A DNA stretch of 36,016 nt, taken from Candidatus Andersenbacteria bacterium RIFCSPHIGHO2_02_FULL_45_11 (lineage in GTDB: Bacteria; Patescibacteriota; Andersenbacteria; UBA10190). Of the stretch, positions 16,108 to 24,601 are shown in pieces (within the stretch, counting starts at the first letter, position 1; the number at the start of each line of letters is the position of its first letter). A program made the translations under genes and the position numbers. The stretch covers positions 1 through 36,016 of the forward strand of contig MHHP01000021.1 of NCBI GenBank assembly GCA_001817055.1, given 5' to 3'. Under the pieces are notes generated by a model. The model worked only from the letters and a program-made list of their open reading frames with translations. It searched no databases and was not told where the DNA came from.

Positions 16108-16686
16108 ATGCCAAGTATTAATCTTGCACCAGGTACCCAGTACATTATTGCCGCGCGTAAGCGCCGTGTACGGCTGTATGGCATTGCAGTGCTTGTAGTT
16201 TTTTTGTTTGCAGCTGCATGGGCAGCGCTGTACGCATACCACCAGGCATTGAGTAAAAATAACGAAGATATCGAAACAAAGATTAAAACTGCAAAGGCAC
16301 AAATCGAAACTCTGCGTTCTGACGCAGTTCGCGTTTCATTATTCGAAAAACGATTAGGTGAAGTAAGTACACTCCTTAAAAGTCATGTGCGTTGGAACGC
16401 TGTGTTTGCCGATCTTGAACGCCTGCTTCCTGTTGATACTGTGCTTACGAATTTTGAAGCTGCAAGCGATGCATCAACGATTACCGTACAAGGAATAACC
16501 GCCCAGGTAGATCAGGTATCGCTTGCAATTGCTAGCCTCACAGCATCCGAAGCTCATCCTTCCGTATTTGCTAGCGGCAGTATAAAAAACATTCAGCGGC
16601 AGGAGCAAAAAAATGGGGAAGAGGCATCTGTTATATATGGATTTACCATGACGTTAACTTTTGATCCGAACATTCTATGGCAATAA
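16108..16686 (+). CDS. pilN: Type IV pilus inner-membrane protein PilN
   Basis: A 192-aa bitopic protein. The short N-terminal segment PSINLAPG is the conserved PilN motif that binds the PilM groove. One membrane helix (residues 26-46) and a coiled coil (about 48-90) precede a small periplasmic domain. It lies 41 nt after pilM and overlaps pilO by 10 nt. A TATAGT box at 16078-16083 could give an internal start with a leader of about 18 nt. Confidence 0.85.
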   Translation: MPSINLAPGTQYIIAARKRRVRLYGIAVLVVFLFAAAWAALYAYHQALSKNNEDIETKIKTAKAQIETLRSDAVRVSLFEKRLGEVSTLLKSHVRWNAVFADLERLLPVDTVLTNFEAASDASTITVQGITAQVDQVSLAIASLTASEAHPSVFASGSIKNIQRQEQKNGEEASVIYGFTMTLTFDPNILWQ

Positions 16687-17279
16687 ACACCTCATTAAAC
16701 ACGCCGTACTTAGTACTCACCGGAGTAGTGGTGATTGCAATTGCGTTCCTTTTTACCGTACTGCAGCCATTGATGGATTCTATTAGTACGGCTAAAAGCA
16801 GCATTGAAAGCAATACTAGTTCACTTGCAGAAAAAGAAGCATTTTTACAATCGCTGGATGCAAAGATAAACCAATTGCGTTCTCAGCCAGATATTGAACG
16901 GCAGCTTGCGGCAGTGATTCCAGAAACAGAGCGCTCTCAAGATATTATCCGTGTTGTAGATCAGTACGCAAAAGAATCTGGCGTTACACTCACTGCAATT
17001 ACGAACAATGCTTCTCAAACAAAAGCGCGCGCAAACGCAAGTAAGGCAAGAGGGGATTTGAACTTGGTGCCGGAAGGTATTCAGATTATAACGTTGCAGC
17101 TAGGAGTTTCAGGTAACTACCAGCAGGTGCGCGCCTTTCTCGCAGGTCTTGAGAAGTCGCCCCGTATTGTTGATGTGGCTCGTATCACAATCAGCAAAGT
17201 CCCAGAGCAGCCAGAAGCTGTTACGGCATCTTTAGTAATCCAGCTGTACGCAAGAGCAGAAGAAACTCCAAGTTCATAA
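16677..17279 (+). CDS. pilO: Type IV pilus inner-membrane protein PilO
   Basis: A 200-aa bitopic partner of PilN. One membrane helix (residues 10-30), a coiled coil (about 35-75), then a ferredoxin-like periplasmic domain with GVSGNYQQVRAFLAGLEKSPRIVDV, the typical PilO segment. The ATG overlaps the end of pilN by 10 nt, so translation is probably coupled. Together with PilM and PilN it forms the assembly platform linking the motor ATPases to the pilus base. Confidence 0.88.
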   Translation: MAINTSLNTPYLVLTGVVVIAIAFLFTVLQPLMDSISTAKSSIESNTSSLAEKEAFLQSLDAKINQLRSQPDIERQLAAVIPETERSQDIIRVVDQYAKESGVTLTAITNNASQTKARANASKARGDLNLVPEGIQIITLQLGVSGNYQQVRAFLAGLEKSPRIVDVARITISKVPEQPEAVTASLVIQLYARAEETPSS

Positions 17280-17288
17280 TATATCTCT

Positions 17289-17588
17289 ATGGAAACTGCA
17301 TCACCACAACGAATGACAATCATTATCCTCGGGGCAGTATTGCTTGCTGCGGTTGCAGTAGGCGCAGTGATTTACTTTACTCCAACATTAAATGTGGGTC
17401 CGGAAACAGCAGTAGTATCGGAGGATCAGGGGTCTGCCGTAAGTCGTGACGAAGTCGCTACTTCAGGGTTTGACACGGCAGTATTATCGCAGCCCAATTA
17501 CACTTCATTAGATGCAACCTTGTTTGCGCGAGGCCTTCTTCCAGTACAGCCGCCAGCAACAGCAGGCAAGCCGAATCCATTTCAATAA
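17289..17588 (+). CDS. Small membrane protein of the pilus operon
   Basis: A 99-aa protein with one N-terminal membrane helix (residues 9-31), then a Ser/Pro/Ala-rich tail ending GKPNPFQ. I cannot assign a family. Its place between pilO and pilB is where PilP sits in other operons, and the short extended tail after a single helix resembles the N-terminal part of PilP, but it is not a lipoprotein and lacks the PilP beta domain. CATAAT (17275-17280) lies 8 nt before the ATG. It ends 2 nt before pilB. Confidence 0.65.
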   Translation: METASPQRMTIIILGAVLLAAVAVGAVIYFTPTLNVGPETAVVSEDQGSAVSRDEVATSGFDTAVLSQPNYTSLDATLFARGLLPVQPPATAGKPNPFQ

Positions 17589-17590
17589 AC

Positions 17591-19330
17591 ATGGACAGTA
17601 ACGATCAACTTCTCGCAGTCTTGGTAGAGCGCGGGAGTGTAACGCAAGAGCAGCGTACTCATATAGAGGAGCGCATGAAGGCAGATGGCATATCTGCTAA
17701 GGCTGTTATATTGAGCGAGAAGATTATTTTATCGGAAGATCTTGCAGTCATTCAGGCCCAGTTGCTCGAGGTGCCATATGTAGATTTAACTAAGGTGCCG
17801 GTTCATGGCGAAGCGATGCACGATATATCGCGTAAAGCAGCTGCAACATATAGGTTTGTCGCTTTTGATAAAAAAGGAACAACGCTCCTGGTTGCAATGG
17901 AATCACCAGATGATTTTCAGGCTGCAGAAGCCGTAAAGTTTATCGCAAAGCGGAAAGGGTTAACTCCTCAAATATATTTGGCATCTTCAGATGCTATCGA
18001 CCAAGCGCTTGGTGGCGCAGGTGCAGTAGAGGCAGAAATTGGGGGAGCACTCAAAGAATTTTCTCAAGAACTCAAAGAAGCGGGTGAAGGGGAGAAGACA
18101 GGTGCAAGCATTGAGCGCATTGTAGAAGAAGCTCCTGTTACAAAAGTTGTTGCCGTGATGATACGCCACGCAATTGAAGGGCACTCGTCCGATATCCATA
18201 TTGAGCCTACTGAGAAAGAAGTGCGTATTCGGTATCGGATAGATGGAAAATTGCACACATCACTTGTGCTGCCGCTTAAAGTCCACGCAGCTATTATTTC
18301 TCGCATCAAGATTTTATCAAATCTCAAAATCGATGAATCTCGACTACCTCAAGATGGGCGCTTTTCTGCAACGGTGGATAGTCGCTCGTATGATTTCCGC
18401 GTTTCCACCATGCCAACAACATTCGGCGAAAAGGTGGCAATGCGTATTTTGGATAAATCGAGCGGAGCACCATCCTTTGAAGAGCTGGGCTTGCGAGGAA
18501 AGATGCAAGAAGTATTTGCGCAGTACTTGCATTCACCGTATGGCATCATCTTAATATCTGGCCCTACTGGCTCTGGGAAATCCACTACGCTTTTTACGTC
18601 GCTCTCGCTGCTCAATAGCCAGGAAGCGAATATCGTAACACTAGAAGACCCAGTAGAATACGAAATTATTGGTGTAAATCAAACTCAGGTGCAGCCAGAA
18701 ATTGGGCTTACGTTTGCCTCGGGCTTGCGGAGTATTCTGCGCCAAGATCCAGATATTATTATGGTGGGGGAAATTCGAGATAGAGATACCGCAGAACTTT
18801 CCGTGCATGCAGCATTAACCGGCCACCTTGTACTCTCTACCATTCATACCAACGGTGCAATTGGCGCAATTCCTCGTTTAATCGATATGGGGATTGATGG
18901 ATTCTTGTTATCTGCAAGTGTTCGCTTGCTTGCGGCACAGCGCCTTGTTCCGCGGCTGTGCCAGGCGTGCAAAGAAGAGGTGCCGATGGCAGACGCAATA
19001 CGAGAAAAGGTGCTCTCTGAACTCGCAACGCTTCCTGCCGACTATATGGTGGAAGAAAACCAGCGTACTCCAAGAGTATTCTATAAAAGCCCCGGGTGCC
19101 CGGAATGCAAAGAAATGGGTATTTTAGGGCGCTTGGCAATTTTTGAAGTAGTGCCCATTTCTCGTAAAATGCGTACGGCAATCAATGATTTTTCGGATTT
19201 TGACACGCTTTCTGCTATTGCAAAGAATGAGGGGATGGTCACGATGCGCCAAGATGGGCTCTTAAAAGCTCTTACCGGGGAAGTTCGATACGAAGATGTG
19301 ATGCGAGTGACTTCAGAAACTGAAGTTTAA
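17591..19330 (+). CDS. pilB: Type IV pilus extension ATPase PilB
   Basis: A hexameric GspE/PilB ATPase of 579 aa that powers pilus assembly. The N-terminal MshEN-like domain lies at about 1-145, the N2 domain at about 175-285. Walker A GPTGSGKST is at 324-332, the Asp box near 348-355, Walker B DPDIIMVGEIRD at about 386-397 and the His box at 411-419. A C4 zinc site is formed by C457, C460, C503 and C506, as in the extension but not the retraction ATPases. Second pilus motor gene pilT follows after a CheY-like gene. Confidence 0.94.
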   Translation: MDSNDQLLAVLVERGSVTQEQRTHIEERMKADGISAKAVILSEKIILSEDLAVIQAQLLEVPYVDLTKVPVHGEAMHDISRKAAATYRFVAFDKKGTTLLVAMESPDDFQAAEAVKFIAKRKGLTPQIYLASSDAIDQALGGAGAVEAEIGGALKEFSQELKEAGEGEKTGASIERIVEEAPVTKVVAVMIRHAIEGHSSDIHIEPTEKEVRIRYRIDGKLHTSLVLPLKVHAAIISRIKILSNLKIDESRLPQDGRFSATVDSRSYDFRVSTMPTTFGEKVAMRILDKSSGAPSFEELGLRGKMQEVFAQYLHSPYGIILISGPTGSGKSTTLFTSLSLLNSQEANIVTLEDPVEYEIIGVNQTQVQPEIGLTFASGLRSILRQDPDIIMVGEIRDRDTAELSVHAALTGHLVLSTIHTNGAIGAIPRLIDMGIDGFLLSASVRLLAAQRLVPRLCQACKEEVPMADAIREKVLSELATLPADYMVEENQRTPRVFYKSPGCPECKEMGILGRLAIFEVVPISRKMRTAINDFSDFDTLSAIAKNEGMVTMRQDGLLKALTGEVRYEDVMRVTSETEV

Positions 19331-19334
19331 GTGG

Positions 19335-19340
19335 TATACT
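19335..19340 (+). promoter_or_regulatory. -10 box of the CheY-like gene, predicted leaderless
   Basis: TATACT lies 7 nt before the ATG at 19348, within 20 nt of the pilB stop. It suggests an internal start point in the pilus operon for the CheY-like gene and pilT. Confidence 0.5.
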
Positions 19341-19347
19341 TTTCACT

Positions 19348-19743
19348 ATGAGTACCAAAGCATTCATCTATTTAGTAGAAGACGATTCGTTTATCTCTGG
19401 CATGTACCAGACAAAGCTGAAAAATATGGGGTATACCGTAGAGCTTGCAGCAGATGGTGAAGTTGCTTGGGCACGTTTGCAACAAGAGCCGCTTCCAGAT
19501 CTTGTGCTGCTTGATGTGGTATTACCGAAAAAGGATGGATTTGAAATTTTAGAAGAGCTGCGTGCAAATGATCGCACACGGAATCTTCCTGTAATTCTGC
19601 TTACAAATCTTGGGCAAAAGCCAGACGTAGAGCGTGGGGTAAAGCTTGGTGCTGACGACTATATTATTAAAGCGCACTACACCCCTTCTGAAGTGATGGA
19701 AAAAGTTGAGAAGATTTTACGGGCAAAGCATGAGGGCGATTGA
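19348..19743 (+). CDS. Single-domain response regulator (CheY-like)
   Basis: A 131-aa receiver domain with no output domain. The acidic pocket is D12-D13, the phospho-acceptor D56 is in LVLLDVVLPKKDG, T86 and K108 complete the active site. It lies between the extension ATPase and retraction ATPase genes and overlaps pilT by 14 nt. By analogy with PilG/PilH and CheY it could gate pilus motor activity through protein contact. No histidine kinase gene is in the window, so the phosphate source is unknown. Confidence 0.9.
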   Translation: MSTKAFIYLVEDDSFISGMYQTKLKNMGYTVELAADGEVAWARLQQEPLPDLVLLDVVLPKKDGFEILEELRANDRTRNLPVILLTNLGQKPDVERGVKLGADDYIIKAHYTPSEVMEKVEKILRAKHEGD

Positions 19744-20779
19744 TGACTTGCTCCGTGAGGCGCAAGAATACGGTGCTTCAGATGTGCATATTAGTTTTGC
19801 ACGCCCTCCGTTTTTCCGTATCGATGGGAAGTTAGCTCCTGTAGGGGAGAAGCCAATCGATGCTGCGGAGCTTGCAGCCATGATGGAGCATTTACTTGGC
19901 TCAGGTGAGCAGCACGGCAAAACGCTTGCGCGTGACCGCCAGGTTGATTTTTCGTATGCGTTAGAAGGTGGCGTGCGGTTTCGTGTTAACGTCTTCTATC
20001 ACGTAGGTCAGCTGGCCGCGGCGCTTCGTCTCATCCCTTCAACTATTCAAATGGTGCATGAGCTCAATTTGCCTCCACAGATTCTTCAGTTTGCAGAATT
20101 TAAGCAGGGGTTCGTACTTGTAGTTGGCCCTGCTGGGCACGGTAAATCTACAACACTCGCTGCACTTATTGAGTATATAAATACCAATCGTCGCGAGCAT
20201 ATTATTACAATTGAAGACCCCATTGAGTTTTTGTTTACCGATAAGCAGTCCATTATAGATCAGCGTGAAGTGGGAGAGGATGCGCCATCGTTTGCTGATG
20301 CAATCCGCGTAACACTTCGGCAAGACCCAAACATCATAATGATCGGGGAAATTCGTGATCAGGAATCTATGCAAACAGCGCTCACTGTTGCAGAAACGGG
20401 GCATTTGGTGTTTGCGACGTTGCATACTAACGATGCGGGCCAAACGATTGAACGTATTATCGACTCATTCCCATCAGAGCAACAGCAGCAAGTGCGCGGG
20501 CAGCTTGCAAATGCGCTATCTGGTGTTATATCTCAGCGCTTATTGCCTTGGGTTTCTGGGGGGCGTATTCCTGCCGTGGAAATCATGATGGCCACAACTG
20601 CTATTCGTAACGTTATTCGTGAAGGTAATGTGCATCAAGTGGCCGGAATTATTCAGACAAGTTCCGATGTAGGAATGCAAACTATGGACTCAAGCTTGCA
20701 GGCGTTGGTAGACGCGGGGGCAGTGCGGCTAGAAGATGCCAGGGCGTATTTTTCTTCCTCAAAACGGATGCTGCGCTAA
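19730..20779 (+). CDS. pilT: Type IV pilus retraction ATPase PilT
   Basis: A hexameric PilT-type ATPase of 349 aa. It opens MRAIDDLLREAQEYGASDVHIS, the family start. Walker A is the variant GPAGHGKST, the Asp box ITIEDPIEF follows, then DPNIIMIGEIRDQESMQTAL, the His box GHLVFATLHTN and the IIDSFPSEQQQQVRGQLA signature. The ATG at 19730 overlaps the CheY-like gene by 14 nt; an upstream Met at 19706 adds only eight residues foreign to the family. Retraction implies twitching, attachment or DNA uptake, in line with comF. Confidence 0.93.
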   Translation: MRAIDDLLREAQEYGASDVHISFARPPFFRIDGKLAPVGEKPIDAAELAAMMEHLLGSGEQHGKTLARDRQVDFSYALEGGVRFRVNVFYHVGQLAAALRLIPSTIQMVHELNLPPQILQFAEFKQGFVLVVGPAGHGKSTTLAALIEYINTNRREHIITIEDPIEFLFTDKQSIIDQREVGEDAPSFADAIRVTLRQDPNIIMIGEIRDQESMQTALTVAETGHLVFATLHTNDAGQTIERIIDSFPSEQQQQVRGQLANALSGVISQRLLPWVSGGRIPAVEIMMATTAIRNVIREGNVHQVAGIIQTSSDVGMQTMDSSLQALVDAGAVRLEDARAYFSSSKRMLR

Positions 20780-20806
20780 AAAGTCATGGTATACTGCATA
20801 TAATCT

Positions 20807-22015
20807 ATGGCTACTTTTGCATACAGAGCTCGCCAAGCAGATGGGGCATTAACGCGCGGTACTCTCCGTGCTGCAAATGAAGAGCGCGCTAGTAGTCTGT
20901 TGCGCACACACGGGCTAACTCCAATTTCATTTGAGCGCGTAGAAGAACAATCGGTTCTGCATCGCTCGCTATCGTTTGGTACTGTAAGCACTAAAGAGCT
21001 CATTGTCTTTTTCCGAGAAGCTTCATCTATGATTATGGCTGGCGTGCCTGTTCTCGAAACGCTCAAGGCTCTCCAGGTGCAGTCCAAAAAAGAACGATTC
21101 ACAAAAGTCATCCGTGAAATTATTTATGATATTGAATCGGGCGAATCGCTCTCTATTGCATTAAGTAAACATGCCACCACCTTTAACCCGTTTATCCTTG
21201 GCATTGTTCGCACGGGTGAGGCGAGTGGAAAACTTGGCGATTCTCTCACTGCTATCGCAAATCAGCTGGAAGAGGAATACGGCTTTCAGCGCAAAGTGCG
21301 TGCCGCTCTAATCTACCCGGCATTCGTATTGGCGCTAGTAGTTATACTCGTTATTATTATGTTTACGTTCGTACTGCCGCAGTTGGTAGGGCTGTTCGCA
21401 GATGCAGGGGTACAGTTGCCACTTGCCACAAGAATCTTGATCGCCATTACAAATTTCTTAACAAACTATTGGGCGGTTTTGCTTGTTTGTGCCGTAGCGT
21501 TAGGCCTGCTATTTCGTTCGTGGATTAAAACTGCAGAAGGCCGATACACATTTAGCAGTATGATGCTCAATATTCCGCTGCTACGTGAAGTTATTCAAAA
21601 AGTATATTTGGCGCGTATGACGAGCGCCCTCGCAACGCTGTTTGCGAGCGATGTGCCGGTAATTGAGGCGTTGTCGCTCGCTCGCGAATCTATTGGTAAC
21701 CGCGTGTATCAAAGAATATTGGATGATACGGTGCAGTCTATTAAAGACGGCGCATCTATTTCGTACGTATGGGAACAAGAGCCTCATATTCCGGCCATGT
21801 TAACCACAATGGTAAATGTGGGGGAGAAGAGTGGGGAAGTTTCCAAAGCATTTACACAAGCAAACAAGTTTTTCTCACGAGATGTTGCAGATATTTTGGA
21901 GACGATCACGATTTTACTCGAGCCAATCCTGATTATTATTCTTGGTATCGGCGTTGGTATTATTGTTGGTTCCGTATTGTTGCCGATCTACAATCTTGTG
22001 CTTGTTATTGCATAA
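20807..22015 (+). CDS. pilC: Type IV pilus platform protein PilC
   Basis: A 402-aa inner-membrane platform protein of the GspF/PilC family. Two repeated T2SSF domains lie at about 66-190 and 270-395. Each has the pattern of a helical cytoplasmic bundle followed by a membrane helix: ALIYPAFVLALVVILVIIMFTFVLPQL near 165-190 and LLEPILIIILGIGVGIIVGSVLLPIY near the end. It follows pilT after 27 nt. TATACT lies 11 nt before the ATG, with TATAAT only 2 nt before it. Confidence 0.93.
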   Translation: MATFAYRARQADGALTRGTLRAANEERASSLLRTHGLTPISFERVEEQSVLHRSLSFGTVSTKELIVFFREASSMIMAGVPVLETLKALQVQSKKERFTKVIREIIYDIESGESLSIALSKHATTFNPFILGIVRTGEASGKLGDSLTAIANQLEEEYGFQRKVRAALIYPAFVLALVVILVIIMFTFVLPQLVGLFADAGVQLPLATRILIAITNFLTNYWAVLLVCAVALGLLFRSWIKTAEGRYTFSSMMLNIPLLREVIQKVYLARMTSALATLFASDVPVIEALSLARESIGNRVYQRILDDTVQSIKDGASISYVWEQEPHIPAMLTTMVNVGEKSGEVSKAFTQANKFFSRDVADILETITILLEPILIIILGIGVGIIVGSVLLPIYNLVLVIA

Positions 22016-22062
22016 TATGTGGTATGCTTGCATGTAATATGTGGACAACACAAACGATGAAG

Positions 22063-22070
22063 GGAGGTGA
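22063..22070 (+). promoter_or_regulatory. Strong Shine-Dalgarno site of the major pilin
   Basis: GGAGGTGA ends 6 nt before the ATG at 22077 and fixes that start over the in-frame GTG at 22071. It is the best ribosome binding site in the window, fitting a highly expressed pilin. Confidence 0.85.
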
Positions 22071-22076
22071 GTGTAT

Positions 22077-22532
22077 ATGAATAAAACAAATAAAGGGTTT
22101 ACACTCATCGAATTGCTCGTAGTAATTGCAATTATCGGTATCTTGGCGAGCTTGGTGCTCGTAGCACTCGGAAATGCAAGGAACAAGGCTAGCGATGCTC
22201 GTGTGAAGTCAAACATCTCTCAGTTGCGAACACTCGCAGAGCAGATTTATGACAACGCAGGATCTTCGTACGCTACGGTCGCAGATTGTTTTGGAACAGC
22301 AACTCCATTGACAGGGCCGTGCGAAGGTTCACACACTAGCGTTGATGCATTGCAAACAGATTTAACTGCTGCAAATGGAGTCGCAGACCCAGGATTGGCT
22401 GCAGTTGACTCTGCGACAGGATACTGCGTTTCGGCTCAGCTAAAGAGTGATACTGCAAGTTATTTCTGTGCTGATAGCACGGGAGTTGCAAAAGTAACAG
22501 CAGCTGCATGCACCTTAGTAACATGTCCGTAA
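22077..22532 (+). CDS. pilA: Major type IV pilin (prepilin)
   Basis: A 151-aa prepilin. The leader MNKTNKG is cut before FTLIELLVVIAIIGILASL, with Gly at -1 and Glu at +5, the classic prepilin peptidase site. The remainder is the long N-terminal helix and a small globular domain with four or more Cys, two near the C-terminus (CTLVTC) that probably form a disulphide loop. Signs of high expression are the strong Shine-Dalgarno site and a dedicated terminator straight after the stop. It lies between the motor genes and the prepilin peptidase. Confidence 0.9.
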   Translation: MNKTNKGFTLIELLVVIAIIGILASLVLVALGNARNKASDARVKSNISQLRTLAEQIYDNAGSSYATVADCFGTATPLTGPCEGSHTSVDALQTDLTAANGVADPGLAAVDSATGYCVSAQLKSDTASYFCADSTGVAKVTAAACTLVTCP

Positions 22533-22559
22533 TTCGATAATTTCGGATAGTACTATACC

Positions 22560-22593
22560 TAACCCCGTCTGCAGGCGGGGTTAGTTTGTTTTT
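22560..22593 (+). terminator. Rho-independent terminator after the major pilin
   Basis: AACCCCG and CGGGGTT pair around a TCTGCAGG-type loop, followed by a T-rich stretch. It separates the pilin transcript from pilD. Confidence 0.85.
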
Positions 22594-22601
22594 AGTCGTG
22601 C

Positions 22602-22607
22602 TATGAT
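22602..22607 (+). promoter_or_regulatory. -10 box of pilD, predicted leaderless
   Basis: TATGAT lies exactly 6 nt before the pilD ATG at 22614, just behind the pilin terminator. Confidence 0.55.
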
Positions 22608-22613
22608 GCACAT

Positions 22614-23462
22614 ATGCTTGAAACTGTATTTACTATATTCATTCTCTTCGCTCTCGGCGCTGCAATCGGCAGTTTTTTGCATGTAGTTGCAGAGCGATAT
22701 ATGGACGCTCTAACCTCCCCTAACCCCTCCTTCGTAAGGAGGGGAATGCGACGCGTTCTCTCCCCCTTACGAAGGGGGAGCTGGAGGGGGTTAGTCTTAG
22801 GGAGGTCGTACTGCCCACATTGCAAGAAGCAATTAACTGCCCGCGAACTCGTACCCATTTTTTCGTATATATTTCAAAAAGGACGATGCAGAGGATGTGG
22901 TGTGCGCATTCCAATGCACTACGCAGTACTGGAGGTGCTATCAGGAATTTTGTGTGTCGCATTCATTGCGCCTGCATTCGTAGCAGGTCAGCTATTAACT
23001 ATTCCCATATTGCTCTACATAGCAGCATGTATATTGATTATATTAATTCACATAGATGCGCGCAGTATGATGCTGCCTGATGTGTTTATTTTGATACTTG
23101 GAATTATTGCGCTCGTAATCGCCAGTATTTCCGGGCTATCTGGTGATAGTATGGCGTTTGGCGCGCTTGTGGGTGCGGGGGTGATCTATGCAATATGGCT
23201 CGCAACTGCAGGGCAGGGTATAGGATTTGGGGATGTAAAGCTGATGATCCCGCTCGGCATCTTATTCGGGTTTCAGGGCGTGGTAACGTTGCTTTTTATT
23301 GCCTTTCTAGTTGGAGGGCTTGTAGGGGTAGTGTTACTTGCAACTAACAGCGCAACACGGAAAACCGCAATCCCATTTGGGCCATTTTTAGCTGGCGCTG
23401 CCCTTGTGCTTATGGTATTTCCATCTATTTCTGATCGGTTTTTTGTGCTTTTAGGGGTATGA
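22614..23462 (+). CDS. pilD: Prepilin peptidase / N-methyltransferase PilD
   Basis: An inner-membrane aspartic peptidase of 282 aa that cleaves and methylates prepilins. The first helix contains ALGAAIGSFLHVV. The cytoplasmic loop carries the two zinc pairs CPHC and CRGC. Catalytic Asp residues are in IHIDARSMMLPD and GFGDVKLM. Residues 33-60 (from TSPNPSF to SWRGLV) are encoded by a palindromic element between the first helix and the zinc loop, so this loop is about 27 residues longer than expected. All catalytic motifs are intact and the frame is open, suggesting the enzyme works. Confidence 0.9.
   Translation: MLETVFTIFILFALGAAIGSFLHVVAERYMDALTSPNPSFVRRGMRRVLSPLRRGSWRGLVLGRSYCPHCKKQLTARELVPIFSYIFQKGRCRGCGVRIPMHYAVLEVLSGILCVAFIAPAFVAGQLLTIPILLYIAACILIILIHIDARSMMLPDVFILILGIIALVIASISGLSGDSMAFGALVGAGVIYAIWLATAGQGIGFGDVKLMIPLGILFGFQGVVTLLFIAFLVGGLVGVVLLATNSATRKTAIPFGPFLAGAALVLMVFPSISDRFFVLLGV
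22711..22794. repeat. Two-hairpin palindromic element inside pilD (family C, inverted)
   Basis: Hairpins CCCCTCCTTCGTAAGGAGGGG and CTCCCCCTTACGAAGGGGGAG are linked by a short spacer. Read in frame, the unit encodes an Arg/Ser/Pro-rich peptide before the first zinc Cys pair of PilD. Confidence 0.85.
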
Positions 23463-23463
23463 T
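23458..23463 (+). promoter_or_regulatory. -10 box of pilin-like gene, predicted leaderless
   Basis: TATGAT overlaps the pilD stop codon and lies exactly 6 nt before the ATG at 23470. Confidence 0.45.
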
Positions 23464-23469
23464 TAGGGT

Positions 23470-24168
23470 ATGAAGTTCGTGACATTCGTTCGCGCTCCCT
23501 TCTCCCCAGACGGGGAGAAGGCGAGGATGAGGGGGTATCGTCGCGCCCATTTTCCCCTCACCCCAACCCTCTCCCCGTCCGGGGCGAGGGGGGCTACGAT
23601 GGGCTTTTCCCTCGTCGAATCTCTCGTTATCATTTCCATTATCAGTATATTGGCTTCGTTGTCTTTGGTTGCCCTTCCGGCTGCGCGTGCGCACCAGCAG
23701 CTTATTTCGGATACTGAACTGATACAGTCGTTATTGCTAGATACAAAAGAGCGTGCATTAAATCAGGTACGCCCAGAAGGGTGCCTACGAGATGATTCAA
23801 ATCCAGAATCGGCAGATCGCGCTGCCTGTTCAGATGTAGGGATTATATTTGAAGGCGGTAAAGTTATGCAGTTCGCTAATATTGCAGGAGGAACAGAAGA
23901 AGATCCGGACTATGTCTATAGTGGTGACACAGAGCATCCTATTGTAGAGCACCAACTTCTTACGTCTGTAGTTGAGGAGGAAGAGGGTGGCGTAAGGCAA
24001 ATCCTGTTTCGGTCTGTTCCGCCATCCGTTGAGACGTATAAAGATGGGGCAGTTATGGAGCCGAAAGATACTGCACATATAACGCTCAAAGCGAGTAATG
24101 GAGAATTACGCAAGCTCGCGGTGAGTCAGTTTGGTACACTAGATATTGTTAATGATTATGCAAAATAA
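23470..24168 (+). CDS. Minor pilin-like protein, GspH/FimT type
   Basis: A 232-aa prepilin-like protein. The cut site is MG/FSLVESLVIISIISILASLSLVAL with Gly -1 and Glu +5, followed by a 150-residue acidic globular domain. The leader before the cut is about 45 residues instead of 5-15, because a palindromic element (23493-23593) is inserted in it and translated. The Met just before the Gly would leave a 2-residue leader, which is too short, so the ATG at 23470 is preferred; the TATGAT box 6 nt upstream agrees. First of four minor pilin-like genes, probably forming the pilus tip or initiation complex. Confidence 0.8.
   Translation: MKFVTFVRAPFSPDGEKARMRGYRRAHFPLTPTLSPSGARGATMGFSLVESLVIISIISILASLSLVALPAARAHQQLISDTELIQSLLLDTKERALNQVRPEGCLRDDSNPESADRAACSDVGIIFEGGKVMQFANIAGGTEEDPDYVYSGDTEHPIVEHQLLTSVVEEEEGGVRQILFRSVPPSVETYKDGAVMEPKDTAHITLKASNGELRKLAVSQFGTLDIVNDYAK
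23493..23593. repeat. Two-hairpin palindromic element in a prepilin leader (family B)
   Basis: CTTCTCCCC...GGGGAGAAG, then CCCCTCACCC and CTCTCCCCGTCCGGGGCGAG, in the same order as 8701-8847. It encodes leader residues about 9-42 of the minor pilin-like protein. Confidence 0.85.
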
Positions 24169-24601
24169 AGGGTTTACACTTGTAGAAGTATTAATCGGAC
24201 TGTCTATTGCCACAGCTGCTGCGGTATCTGTTGCATATACAATCGCAAATACGAATAAAGTTGCCGATGCGGGAAAGCAAACATTTATTGCAACTAACTT
24301 AGCGCATGAAGGATTGGAATTAACGCGGGCATTGCGTGATGATATATGGTTTACGGAAGGTGTGCAGGAGGATGCTGATTGGTCCGATGAAATAGTGGTG
24401 AGTGAAGATATTAATAAAACTATAATTTTTGATCAAGACCCAACAGAATTCATTCGTACGGTTATGATAACTCAAGATGATGACCATGATGAGTATATTA
24501 ACGTGACTTCGAAAGTGGACTGGACAAGTGCTCGGGGAGAGGGGAAAAACGTTGAAATAAAAGAAAAGCTTTATAATTGGTATGTAACGCCAACACCATG
24601 A
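24158..24601 (+). CDS. Minor pilin-like protein, PilV/GspI type
   Basis: A 147-aa prepilin-like protein with a short normal leader: MQNKG/FTLVEVLIGLSIATAAAVSVAY (Gly -1, Glu +5). The rest is acidic, rich in Asp and Glu, ending in a Tyr/Thr/Pro tail. It overlaps the previous gene by 11 nt and the next by 4 nt (ATGA), so the minor pilins are translationally coupled. An ATG two codons upstream (24152) is equally possible. This is the only one of the four without a palindromic element in the leader. Confidence 0.8.
   Translation: MQNKGFTLVEVLIGLSIATAAAVSVAYTIANTNKVADAGKQTFIATNLAHEGLELTRALRDDIWFTEGVQEDADWSDEIVVSEDINKTIIFDQDPTEFIRTVMITQDDDHDEYINVTSKVDWTSARGEGKNVEIKEKLYNWYVTPTP

Noticed and set aside
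22071..22076. GTG start for the major pilin
   Set aside because: It abuts the Shine-Dalgarno site, leaving no spacing; the ATG at 22077 is correctly placed.
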